Assembly (NCBI RefSeq): GCF_002994745.2
Contig: NC_037089.1
Location: 2,582,001-2,646,000 of the forward strand
Direction: 5' to 3'
Length of the DNA stretch: 64,000 nucleotides
From: Rosa chinensis
Lineage: Eukaryota > Streptophyta > Magnoliopsida > Rosales > Rosaceae
Under the pieces are notes generated by a model. It saw nothing but the letters and a program-made list of their open reading frames with translations. It did not search any database and was not told where the DNA came from. The position numbers and the translations under genes were made by a program. Shown here in pieces: positions 13,035 through 24,257 of the stretch. The number at the start of each line of letters is the position of its first letter. Position 1 is the first letter of the stretch.

Positions 13035-14938
13035 TCAGAGGGTACCACAATCATAACGAGTATGTCCATGCGAGTCGTAGAATATGATCGCCATGAACAC
13101 AGTGCATATGAACTTGATAAATTTTGATGAAGTATCATGCATTTTCCCAATTAGGTACGTCTGCAAAGATAGTCTTAGAACTCGAGGTTTCCGCTCTTTT
13201 AGGTATTCATCAAGTGCTTCTTCTACCATCGTCTTGCTCATTCTTCCACTTGGAATACCAACAATAGTCCTTCGCGCCAAGCACCTAGCCAGCACAACTG
13301 CATCTTCCAAAGAGGCTGAGCCACCTTGAGCAATGAACGGAGCCATTGCATGCCAGGCATCTCCTGCCACTGTTACTGTTCCCACCCGAAATCGTCTTCG
13401 TAGTACGTCACACGGTGGTCGGTATCTCATGTAGTCTGAAAGATGTAGAGACTCTAGTGAGCAATTCTCTACCATCTCTTTGATGCTAGAAGGAAAGTCC
13501 TTCACTGATGCAGCTGCCATATCCCCTATTAATTTCTGGCTGTGGGAGATCTTGGACTCTGTTCATGCATATATACATAAGTACGTACATACTTAGATTA
13601 TAAAACGGTAGGGGACTAGTATCTAAATATCTAATTTAATTACATACTGCACGATATATATTTGCGAGTAAGGAACCAATAAACCAGGTTGGTGGTCATG
13701 GGCAATAGTCCGACTTGAACATCATCTTTTTTGGTGAGTTTGAGCTCACTGCCGAATTCATGACCGCTTGGATAACTTGTGAAACCTCTTATCCCACATA
13801 CGTTGAATATATTTGTAGCCGTCGCCCCCATCATATATGAAATCGTAGAGTTCACTCCATCGCATCCGATCACAACCTGAAGGATGCTCCATACATTATT
13901 TAGAAGAAGAAAAAATGATGATAATAACGTTTAGAGACATTGGCAGGCACCGGAATTCTGAATATGGAGCAATACGTACCTTGGCATTCAAACTGGTTCC
14001 ATCTTGAAGTTTAAGAACTGGAGAAGAAGTTATGGGATCCAACTCGATAGAAAGTACGTTGCACCCAAAACGTACGGTGTTTTGTGGCAGATTATCAGCC
14101 ATGATATTCATCAGATCAGTCCTTTTCACACATCGTAATTCTTCTTTCCTGTTATGATATTACATACAACTTAAAAAAATGTCACTGTTTTTATGAAGCT
14201 ATGGAGGAAAAAGAAATTTTAACATACTTTTCTTCTGGTGGAGAGTAGAAATGCAAAGAAAAACAAAAAAAGCTTGATCAAGAACTCACCCAACTGGTAA
14301 TTTTTGTAGCTTGTTGTCATTAAGTGACTTAAATTGTCCCCTGAAAAGAAATCAAATTATCAAATCACACAGCAGAAATTAATAGTAAAACATTATCTGC
14401 TGAGAATATAATGCAACAGTGAACACAGGAATAAACAGTGAAGCCAAGAAAAAAAACAACTAGAAACAGTGAACATAGAGATTATTTTTCTTATTACTAC
14501 AGTGAAGCAATCCCAATTCCCAAACAAACTCAAAACAATTTTTTCTTTTTTATGTGTGAGAGGGAGAGAGAGATTTACGATAGTATAGGATTAGCAGTTT
14601 GTCTAAGATAGGAGGCAACACCAAGTTGATCAAGTGCACGCCATCCATTAGATTGAATAATGATAGCTACTCCCGTTGCTCGCAAACTCTCTGATCTTTC
14701 TAGGACCAAGCTTCTTATGCCCTTCCTGCACCCCAGAAAATATCAGAGGATCCCTCACTTCTAATAAAGATCTATATATTGTTCTCTATATATGTGGAAA
14801 TGCATCAGATTAATAAAAATAAAGACAAAAACTAAACTAATTAAACCTGTGAAGAGCAAGAGCAGTGGCAAGGCCACAAATCCCACCACCCACAATCACA
14901 ATATTTTCTCTTGTATCTTCTGCCATCTCCATCATCAT
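13035..14938 (-). CDS. FAD-dependent monooxygenase (MO1/zeaxanthin-epoxidase-like group)
   Basis: Flavoprotein hydroxylase of the PHBH fold. Six exons join in frame to 403 aa: 14847-14938, 14579-14725, 14290-14340, 13980-14148, 13648-13876, 13035-13558. Family hallmarks are all present: the N-terminal dinucleotide motif IVIVGGGICGLATALAL, the middle VVIGCDGVNS motif, and the GD motif VTVAGDAWHAMAPFIAQGG followed by SLEDAVVLARCLA. Several in-frame ATGs are clustered at the start (14924-14938); the first is used, and the choice changes only a few residues. Plant relatives include Arabidopsis MO1 and CTF2-type proteins, whose substrates are mostly unknown, so none is assigned. A hydrophobic stretch near the C-terminus (about YLIGK to FMAII) could associate with a membrane. 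Confidence 0.9.
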
Positions 14939-15381
14939 TGCCTTTGATCTAATTTTCTTCTTGTGAAAGAGAGAATTTCAAGTAACTAGCTTGTATGTTT
15001 AAAGTGCATATATATAAATTCGCAACGCACCAACCTTGCATTAGTTAACAAGCATTCTTTGCATGTTATTAGTTCCACGAATTGCATGGCTAAGTATATG
15101 ATCGAGCCGCACAAATTCAATGAAGGTTCCTTTAGTATAGGGAGGGAGGGAACCAAATTTCCAAAAATTATTAATTGTTTTCCAAAATTTATTAATTGTT
15201 TGCCCTTTCTTTGGCAGAAAAGATAGAAATTAGCCATTAAACAGAAAATCAATAAGGTTATCATGCTTCTTTGAAGTAGTGACAACCTCACATCTATAGG
15301 GAAGCAGATGGTTTATAGCTTTTTCCATAGCTTTAGGGTTCAGGTCCATCCAGAAAAATTAATGGTTTTCCTTTCCTTTAA

Positions 15382-15844
15382 GGCCTCATTTGGTTCACGG
15401 GAAATCGATTCCCTTGTCTTTCCTGTGGGGAAGGGAAACTAAAATTCCCGTCTAATTTTTAGTGTTTGGTAAAGTAGGGAAAGCATTCAGGAAAGATCAT
15501 TTGATTTCCCTTCCGATGTTTGGTTAGTGCAGGAAAGGAAAATAAAAATATATCAATGTTTCAATAATACCCTTCTATTTTAAAATAAAAACAATCTGGA
15601 ATGAATTTTCAACACTACCAAGGGTACTCAAGCAATTAATGCGAGAGTATTATTGTCCAAAATTATTGCAATTAATGCTGGGAAATGGGATGGGAAACTC
15701 AATCCCATGAAGTTTGAGTGGAATGAGTTTACCCCCAACTTTCCCCTATATCAGGAAAACATTTCCGGACTTTGTGGTTACCAAACAAAGGAAAGGAATA
15801 ACTTTCCTTTCCCAAGTCCTCAAATCCGCAAAACAAACGAGGCC
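15382..15844. mobile_element. PIF/Harbinger-like MITE
   Basis: The ends are GGCCTCATTTG on the left and, inverted on the right, GGCCTCGTTTG. Both are flanked by TAA (15379-15381 and 15845-15847), the 3-bp target duplication expected of PIF/Harbinger elements. Inside, GGGAAA/TTTCCC-rich arms pair for part of the length. At 463 bp without a transposase it is non-autonomous. Confidence 0.75.
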
Positions 15845-15954
15845 TAAAAGAAACGATTGCGTTGTGAGAAGCACCTAACCATACTTTTTATTTATTTATC
15901 ATCAGAAACCTAACCATACTTAAAAAAAAAAAAAATAATAAATAAAAAAACAAT

Positions 15955-16859
15955 GCTTAGGTTACTCTCTCTGAGAGGTAGGTGGAGGTCGTGGTCTTAT
16001 GGCGGCGGCTCTGCAAATTGGGCTGGAGGAGATGGAATTTCCCTCTCGTCTGGTCGCTGGGAGATTAAGGGTTGTGGGGTTCCTCGTAGTCGGCATCTCA
16101 AATTTAAGGGTGGTGGTGAGTCTGTGTTGCGAGGAGTTTCTCGCGGCGAATATGAGGGATCTGGGTAATTCAGGATTGAGGATGGCTGGATAGGAATAGA
16201 TTCGGTGAGTGGTGCTGGTCACGAGGTCGCGCAGTGGAGAGCCGGGCCCCGATCTTCCTCGTGTGTTCGTGTTGTGCTGAGTGGCTAGGTGCTGTCGGCG
16301 AATGGTGACATAGATGATGATTGCGGCGCTGGGCTAGCAATGGTTCCACCGACCTGTGCCGGAGTAAAGCTGGCTGCTGTTGGGAGCGGCGACTATGGCG
16401 GTGGGCGGTAATGGAAGTCTTCCTCGACTGGCGTCGTCGAATGGAGGTGGACTGGTACTCCGCCTTGCTGGGTTTGGGTGGCCTTAGCAAGTCCAGTTGG
16501 GCTTTGAACCCTTCTGGGCCTAGTGCTACGGTTTCCCTGTCTTTTGGGCCTCTATCTGGCATATGGAATAGTTGGGCTGCTGGGCTAGTTTATTTTAATT
16601 TTAATTACTTTTATGTAAAAATTCATTCTCCTATGGAGAATGAACTCGTAGCTTCTCTCTGAGTTTTGTCGCCAAAAATAACCAGGATGTCTTGGCCTTT
16701 TAGAGAATGTTCGAGGTTAGATTTTGGCAGGGCTTCATGATTTTTAAAAAGGTTGAATTATTTAGGTAGTGACTCTTTTGATAGTCCCAAAGGGATGAGT
16801 TATTATGTGTAATTTCGCTGATCAATGCAATGTGTTGACAATTCTCTCCAAAAAAAAAA
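15955..16859 (+). repeat. GC-rich poly-A-tailed repeat, probably retroposed
   Basis: The composition jumps from AT-rich flanks to GC-rich sequence at about 15955 and returns to AT before an A9 tract at about 16850. Overlapping frames on both strands are arginine/proline/serine-rich and resemble no protein I know. A 3' truncated LINE end or a SINE-like retroposon fits the tail, but I could not find a clear target duplication. Confidence 0.4.
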
Positions 16860-17021
16860 GTGGAATGAAACAAATAATCAATAGCTCGACTATTATGAAA
16901 TGTAAGTTTTGGCTTGGCGGGCCATACTTTTGATGGGAGAAACCAACTAGGTAACCTTGGTCATCACGAATAGTAAAGGAGGAGTTATCCATTGAGGTCC
17001 ATATTAATCTTCAGCTACTAA

Positions 17022-17591
17022 GGCCATCTCCAGTAATGGAGGGCTATATTGGGTCCGGGTCTAAATTTTAGCCCTCAAAATATAATTATTTAATAAATGG
17101 TCTCCAGCAATGCGGGGCCAAATTTTAGCTCTTTTTAATATTTTATTATTGTTTGATTAATTTTTTAAAATTTATGATCTTATTATTCTAAACTAGATTA
17201 TATTTTGAGATGTAAATATTTTTTCTAACGTGTCAAAATTTCAACAAGATAAAATATCTATGTTGAGGTGAATTATAAAAGGAAAATAGAAGGTGTGAAA
17301 TAATAGAGAAATGATGCATGTATTTATAGAAAAAATGAGATTTTGAAAATTTTTAACGTTTTGATAAAAAAAATTACAAATAAATAAGTAACTAGTCGTT
17401 GCATGTAATCCTAGCCATTCATTTGATCCCTTTAAATTTGGTCTGGGCTAGCCAAATGGCTATATTTGGCCATCTTCTAAGCCCTTTGGCCCTTTTATGA
17501 CCCTTTAACCATTTTCTTGTTTGTTGTTGGAGATAAAAAAGGGACTACAATTTAGGAAATGACCCTTTAGACCCAATTACTGGAGGTGGCC
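17022..17591. mobile_element. MITE with GGCCAYCTCCAGTAAT ends
   Basis: The left end GGCCATCTCCAGTAATGG is mirrored at the right end, whose reverse complement starts GGCCACCTCCAGTAATTGG. Subterminal sequence such as GGGTC/GACCC and TTTAG/CTAAA also recurs inverted. There is no coding sequence. The target duplication is unclear, so the superfamily is left open. Confidence 0.6.
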
Positions 17592-17671
17592 CTTCATTGG
17601 TTATTGAGTTTATGAGCCACAAAAAATTGAAGAAGTTCCTTTATTTTATAGGCGACATTTGCCCTAAACTT

Positions 17672-17672
<1 letters not shown>

Positions 17673-17717
<45 letters not shown>
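17673..17717. repeat. (TA)n microsatellite, left border of the fold-back array
   Basis: A run of about 20 TA units directly abutting the first fold-back element. Shorter TA runs separate the units and close the array at about 18917-18930. Confidence 0.9.
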
Positions 17718-17721
<4 letters not shown>

Positions 17722-18092
17722 TCCTATCCAGAGCGAGGCATCGCTTTGAAATTTCAGAGCGAGGTTAGGGTTTAGGGTCACTTTTCGGTCGCATATCCAC
17801 ATCTCAACCGTTCAGTTTCTAGGTACTAATGTATAGATCATCTCTGCAAAATTTCAGCCAAATTGATGGTCGTTAAGGCATTGATAACTGCCTTAAAGTT
17901 AGTACGGTTTAGGTTGGACAGATTCAGTTCGTCCATTGGTTTAAGCGAGTTAGATACCTTAAAGACCATCAATTTCGTTGAAATTTTGCAGAGATGATCT
18001 ATACATTAGTACTTAAAAACTGAACGGTTGAGATGTGCATATGCGACCGAAAAGTGACCCTAAACCCTAACCTCGCTCTGGATAGGATCTGA
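17718..18092. mobile_element. Fold-back MITE, unit 1
   Basis: The left arm starts CAGATCCTATCCAGAGCGAGG and the right arm ends with its reverse complement. Nearly the whole 375 bp folds on itself around a short asymmetric centre at about 17880-17965. It is flanked by TA repeats, like the Micron-type plant MITEs that target (TA)n. Confidence 0.75.
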
Positions 18093-18105
18093 TATATATA
18101 TATAT

Positions 18106-18497
18106 CATATCCAGAGCGAGGCATCGCTTTGAAATTTCAGAGCGAGGTTAGGGTTTATGGTCACTTTTCGGTCGCATATCCACATCTCAACCGTTCAGTT
18201 TTTAAGTACTAATGTATAGATCATCTCTGCAAAATTTCAACGAAATTGATGGTCTTTAAGGTATCTAACTCGCTTAAACCAATGGACGAACTGAATCTGT
18301 CCAACCTGAACCGTACTAGCTTTAAGGCAGTTTTCAATGCCTTAACGACCATCAATTTGGCTGAAATTTTGCAGAGATGATCTATACATTAGTACCTAGA
18401 AACTGAACGGTTGAGATGTGGATATGCGACCGAAAAGTGACCCTAAACCCTAACCTCGCTATGAAATTTCAAAGCGATGTCTCGCTCTGGATAGGAT
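18106..18497. mobile_element. Fold-back MITE, unit 2, inverted relative to unit 1
   Basis: Same family as unit 1. The asymmetric centre (AACTCGCTTAAACCAATGG) reads on the opposite strand, so this copy lies head-to-head with unit 1. It retains an extra inner segment (TCGCTATGAAATTTCAAAGCG) at its right arm. Confidence 0.75.
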
Positions 18498-18516
18498 ATA
18501 TATATATATATATATA

Positions 18517-18917
18517 CAGATCCGATTCAGAGCGAAGCTCCGCTTTGAAATTAACGTGTGAAGTTCGAGTTTTGGGTCACTTTTCGTTCGCATATCCACA
18601 TCTCGACCGTTCAGTTTTTTGGTACTAGTGTATAGATCATCTCTGCAAATTTTCAACCAAATTGATGATCGTTAAGGTATCTAACTCGCTTAAACCAATG
18701 GACGGACTAAATCTGTCAACCTGAACCGTACTAACTTTAAGGCAGTTATCAATGCCTTAACGATCATCATTTTCGTTGAAAATTTGCAGAGACGATCTAT
18801 ACACTAGTATCTAAAAACTGAACGGTCGAGATGTGGATATGCCACCGAAAAGTGACCCAAAACTTGAACTTCACACGTTAATTTTCAAAGCGGAGCTCCG
18901 CTCTGGATAGGATCTGT
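18517..18917. mobile_element. Fold-back MITE, unit 3, more diverged
   Basis: It has the orientation of unit 2 and shares its core, but the outer arm differs (AGCTCCGCTTTGAAATTAACGTGTGAAGTTCG), with the same change on both arms. The paired change shows it is a subfamily and not a random decay product. Confidence 0.7.
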
Positions 18918-19286
18918 ATATATATATATATATTTTTTTTTTTTCCGACAAAACTTCCTCAAAATATTAATGGTTTTCCTTTATCATCAATTGCAATATA
19001 CAGGCAGACCTCCATGCGCAGCACACCAGTTCTTGCCACTTAGTAAGTTGTCTGCCATTGTAGAAAGCTAGTCTAATCTACTATTGCCTAGAATTAGTCG
19101 ACTAATGGGGAACCCCAACATTTAAAACTTTTGACTTTCGAATCCCAACATTGTTCAGGTTGTATCTGTACATCCTATTTAGAATAACAACATCAATTCC
19201 TATCTGATAAGAATCATAAGATGCTGAAATGCTTCATGATCCAAAAGCTGTGAACAAACGAGATGCTGATTCTCTTCTCAAAGTAT

Positions 19287-22200
19287 CTAATTCCGTCTTC
19301 TGCTAGATTTTGTTTGTCTTTTATTTTTGGCCGAAGAAGATTGCTTAGACGGTACAGGTAGGAGTGATCCCCCTTTGATATCATCGGAGTTCGTCATGTC
19401 ATTCAGTGTTTTTTGGGCTCCAATATAGACAGTAAGATCTCTGATCTGTGACCAACATTATTTGAACTTGTTAAGAAGCCAACACTAATAAAAAAAGCAC
19501 ACAACTAGAAACTTGCAAGTGTAATACCTGTTCTTCCAGATCAACTATCTTCTCGTCTCTTAACCTCATTGTTGTAGCTTCCCTAAAAGAACAAGTTAAA
19601 TCTGAGTTAAACACTGGGGCGAGAAAATTTTCAGTGCCTATATAAGAACTACATTTGTCTGTCTGGCCCATTTAAGCACTATAATATACAAGGACTTCAG
19701 TTCTGATGGTTGGTTGGCAGGTAGGAAGAAATAAACAGACAAAGTTAAGGAGACTATTTCAGTTATATACACAACTTATCACCCCCATGGCATATCTTAC
19801 AGCATTATTCTAACAATAAAAGATGCACATCTATCGCTTAAAAAGACTAGGAGATAAGTACCTCTCTTCAATTTCCTTATATTTTGCACTCAAGGTTTGT
19901 TGCTCCTCGATGAGAGTTTGGTGAATCTAAGAACACAAACAGAAACATCAAAACAGGTGCAATATAGTAAATCACATAAAATAAACCGTCAGGAAAATTT
20001 GTTATCAAATTCACTAAAACTTGAAATAATTTTCAAATGAGCCAATAGCACTCACGTGTGCAACAGCCTTTTTTTCCTCAAGAGATTTCTCCAGTTTACT
20101 TTGAATATCCTGTATCTTCAAATTTACAGCCTTCTCCAATGCTTCTGAATTTGAACTTTCAGCTTTACTTTTGGCCTCCATCAGTAGAGATTCATAGTAC
20201 TGAATTCAAGGAACAAAAAAGAAAACACAAAACAGGATAAAATAGGCTGGATTAAACCATATTATTGGAAGTAACAGCACTTGTATGAATCAAGAGAAAA
20301 AAAAAAAAAACTAGTCTTGGATGATAATGTATACTTGTTATTCACCAACAGCCACATTTGTGGATCAGAAAGAACGGGTTATGGACGGGGAAGAAACCCT
20401 ACCTGTCTTTGAGTCTCAAGCTGACTTGCAAGAAGTCGATTATACTCGTCAACAATCTGTTGTCAAATACAATATCTAAGGATGAGCTAATAGACATAAG
20501 AAAATGAAAATATGAATAGTACCAGCTAGAGTGAAATAAGAACATAGAGTGCCTTAACTAATAAAAACTGAGTCAGATAACTGTTAAGTTGAAAGCTCTC
20601 CCTTCTAGTAAATTTAAACATAAAGATTTAGAAATCTATAAGTTCAGAAGAATTCTTTTTGAAGGAAGTACATACAGTTTCAACTTTGCTACTATAGAGG
20701 GCTCCACTAATTCCAGAATCCTCACTACATTCACAACTGTCACAATCTCCTCCCAACTCTCGACAGTGAGAATTGACATCCGTTATTAGCTTGCCATCAA
20801 CTTTTGATTGGTTCAGGCGGTGAACATAAGCATCACCAACATAATCCCAGATCTGCTGGCTCTTCAAGTCAAGAGAATAGCAATGCTGTGTATCCTCCGA
20901 GTGCCTAACAGCATGGCCTTCTTTATATCTTTATTGAAGAAAAAATAAATATCAATTATTCTCTACTGGTATTCTTTGGGGGACCGAAGTTATCAGAGTA
21001 AGAATAAAAAAAATAAAAAATAAAAACTACAGCATCTTTACCTTCCACACCCTACAAAACCACATATTACACAAACCCAAGGATTTTCCAATATTCCACA
21101 GACAGAGCAAGCTGGATTGTCATCCTGCTGTTGACACAATCGGCAAACCTGGTGACACAAATATTTTAGCAACTTTTTTCAACATAGTAGGATAATCAAA
21201 TTCCCTAATGTTGCCCGAGGCCTAATCTATATGAGAGTACTGAAGGAGCCAATGCCATTTCAAGAAATATACGAACTGAAATTCAGAAACCCGAGACCAT
21301 ACCCTTGCATAGAAATGTTTCATTCTAATCTGCAAAGGATCAGGACAACTATACATGTCTTTCCTTTGACCAAAGAATTACATCCATAAGTATGCCAGAA
21401 AGGAGGTTAGCATAGGTGCTTGTTTCAAGTTCACCCTTACTATAGTACTACAGGCTGGGAAAAAACTTGGGGTTTCAAAACTCCTAAAAGAGTGGTAAAA
21501 AGAAAATGCTGCTTTTGATGTCTACTAACAAAATGGACTTTGTAACCTACCAACATCACCTTTGGGTAATTTAAAAATGTTCAACAATCTGCAAGGACTA
21601 GAAATTCAACAAATGCAATGAATGGTCACATAGTGTAGTTCTGAAATAGAGAGCCAGCTCACCTGGCATATAACCAGCTATGAACTACAACAATCTTAAA
21701 CACATATAAAGTCTCACCTGGCATGACAAATAAGTCCATTTTGAGATACAAGGACATTGAAATGAATGGTCGCATAGTGTAGTTGCTATTCCACTTGTGT
21801 CTGCATCCAATCTCTCTAACATTTGAAACAAAAAAAATATCAGTATGGGGTACAAGAGTACTTCACTACACAAGAAATGAACAAAAACAAGGATAATACA
21901 TCTTCATCCAAGGGAAGAATAAACAAAACCGTGACCTACCAAGGCAAACTGGGCAACTAGGCAGTTCAGTACATAAATCTGGAGGAGTCCCGGCTATTTC
22001 AGCTGAATCTGTGTAGTCCACTGATGCCAGAAACAGTATATGGCACACCTCAGCCTGAAAAAAAACATATATCAATCAAAAATCAGAACACATGAGCTCA
22101 AGATGAACAATGTACACAACTAAAGAGGAAAATGCTCATCGAACCTCGCCCGGCGAATACTTCTTCCCATTGAAACTGCCATAAAATCCATCTGCCTTCA

Positions 22201-22723
22201 TCTCATCCATAAGCCTAATCACAACACTGTACCGATCTTCCATGGCATCGTTTCTAATCCAATTGAACACACAATAAGTTAGTCTATATCTACTCCACTG
22301 TAAAGCAAACACAAACCACAGATATCACTAAAACCCTAATTTTCAATTCCTAACACAAAAAAACAACAAAATCGTTCAATATTCAAAATCGAAAAGGTTT
22401 AGATTCTCTCTGTGAAACGAAGAAAAGGTATACCTGATGAAGACGAGGTCGGCGACATGGTCGAGGCGGGGCTCACAGAAGCGGATGAAGTCGTTGAAGG
22501 AGAGGTAGTTGGGGACGGCGACGACGAAGAGGAGAGTGGACTCGGCGTCGTGGCTCGGCAGCGACGAGTTTCCTCGTGTTCGAAAGAGGTGCGCGATTCC
22601 TCTCCGCTCGCTGAACCTAGGTTTTGATTGGGCGGCCTTGGCGGCGGAGATGGTGGTGAACTCGGCGTCTTCGAGGCTGACGGGGTGGTTGGTGTCCACT
22701 GAGTGGACTCGGAGGAAGAACAT
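19287..22723 (-). CDS. BRIZ: BRAP2-type RING and ZnF-UBP protein (BRIZ family)
   Basis: Likely ubiquitin-ligase subunit of the plant BRIZ1/BRIZ2 family, which forms hetero-oligomers needed for seed germination in Arabidopsis. Eleven exons join in frame to 482 aa: 22434-22723, 22145-22253, 21940-22054, 21718-21815, 21042-21148, 20676-20928, 20403-20456, 20056-20199, 19862-19926, 19528-19582, 19287-19445. Order of domains: N-terminal BRAP2 domain (from MFFLRVHSVDTNHPVS), RING (CPVCLERLD ... TTLCDHSFQCPCISKW ... CQVCRLC), ZnF-UBP (ACSVCGILENPWVCVICGF and VGCGRYKEGHAVRH), then a long coiled coil to a basic tail ending KSSRRRN. In the RING the usual CxHxxH is CDHSFQ and the usual CPVC is CQVC, so one zinc ligand and the E2-contacting proline are missing. 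Whether it is BRIZ1 or BRIZ2 is not settled. Confidence 0.92.
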
Positions 22724-22960
22724 TGCGAATCGCTGAGTCGACTCGGCCGGGGAAGAGAGAGAGAGAGAGAGAGGCGACGGTGTTTGTGGTGGCTGCGATT
22801 GAAGAGAGAGAAAGGTGGCGATCGTCGGCGGGAGGGAACAAGGCGGTTTCGGCTTTTCGGAATTCAGATATTGGCTTTATATATGTTTTGTTTGAGAGAG
22901 AAGAAAAGCAACTATTTTTCGGAGTTGGATTTTCGTGTGAAATTGAGACTCTATATAACA

Positions 22961-24050
22961 AATTGGCCGAAAAGAAAATAAAAATAAAAACTCTATAACA
23001 GAAGACTTATTTTTTCTCTAATAAAAAAAAAAAGACTTGTGTTTTTTTGTAAAGATTTAGAATAGGCGGTGGAGAATAAAAGATATACAATTCAAAAATT
23101 TTCAATGAATTCAAAAGTCTAAAGATTAGATTAAGCAACAGTTGAATTAATGGTCGTCACATATACCATAAACTGATATGGAGTTAGTGTGTTATTGACT
23201 CAAATTGCATATCTCATCAAATAATTATGGCTACGTTTGAGAAAGCTTAAATTAAAAACAATGGAGAAACAATAATTTTTTTTTTAAAGTTAGAGTTCTT
23301 TTGGAGCCAAAAGCAAAATCTCACTCAACTTAATTTATAGAAACAGCTTATTTTATTGTAGCACTTTTAGTTTTAACTTAAGTAAAACAATTTGCCAGTG
23401 TTTTTAGTACTACAGTATAAGCATTTTTCAAAATCTCATTTATCGAACACTCAACTGTTTTATTTAACAGCTGCTTATTCTCATATCACAGTATAAATTC
23501 AAGCCAACTTATATCACAAGCACAACCATACAAACCGGACCAATATGAAGATTCAAAGTTTGGTCTTGTATCACATCGTCTGTGCTTATTAGTCCTATAT
23601 AACTTACATTATTTTCAACTTTCAATTTGGCTATCATCGTTGAGTACATAACATATATCATTTCGAATCTCTTGATAAGATAGCATTCCACTATTCCAAT
23701 TCATTGTCCGCTCTGATCAGCGGTTTTTGCATATCAGATTACACAAAATCTCATGATCAAATTTTAGTTGTTAAATTACCTAAATTTGTAATCTACAAAA
23801 GGGAAGTAATCCACCCTAAATAATGACTATAGAGTAAAATAGTAAAACCCACTACCATAATTAAACCCATTTTTACTCTGCTTGGTATGATACATTTATT
23901 AATAACAAAACAACCTTTGCCTTGAAGATTCAACGTGCCACATAAAACGTCAAAAAACCCCCCAAAAAACCCCAAAACAAGAAACAGTAAGCAAAACTTT
24001 TTACGCGCTTAGCTGCAGTCTCTGCCACTTTCCTCCCAGACTCCTCAAAT
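22961..24050. other. Intergenic, no gene seen
   Basis: AT-rich spacer between two divergent genes (BRIZ on minus, ANTH on plus). It must contain both promoters, but I cannot point to specific elements. GA repeats lie just inside the BRIZ 5' side at about 22755-22773. Confidence 0.55.
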
Positions 24051-24257
24051 GCCGTCCTCTCTCGCTTAGCTTAGCCCCAAAGTCCAGAGACCCTTTCCCA
24101 ATCACAGCCAACTCCGATCGTACGGACACCATCTCCGCCGTCCGTCAATAAGCGCCGAGACCCAACTCAGCAGATCACTGTACTCTGCAGTACTCCAAAA
24201 AGCAGAGCCCAAGTTGAGGTAAGAATCGATTTTTTTTCTTTGGAAATCTTTGTAGCA

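Noticed and set aside
16170..16662. Possible gene in GC-rich DNA at 16.2-16.7 kb
   Set aside because: Frames on both strands, low-complexity composition and a poly-A end point to a retroposed repeat.
24240..24257. Earlier start for the ANTH protein
   Set aside because: The first codon at 24240 is TTG, not ATG, and the family starts at the following Met (24258).
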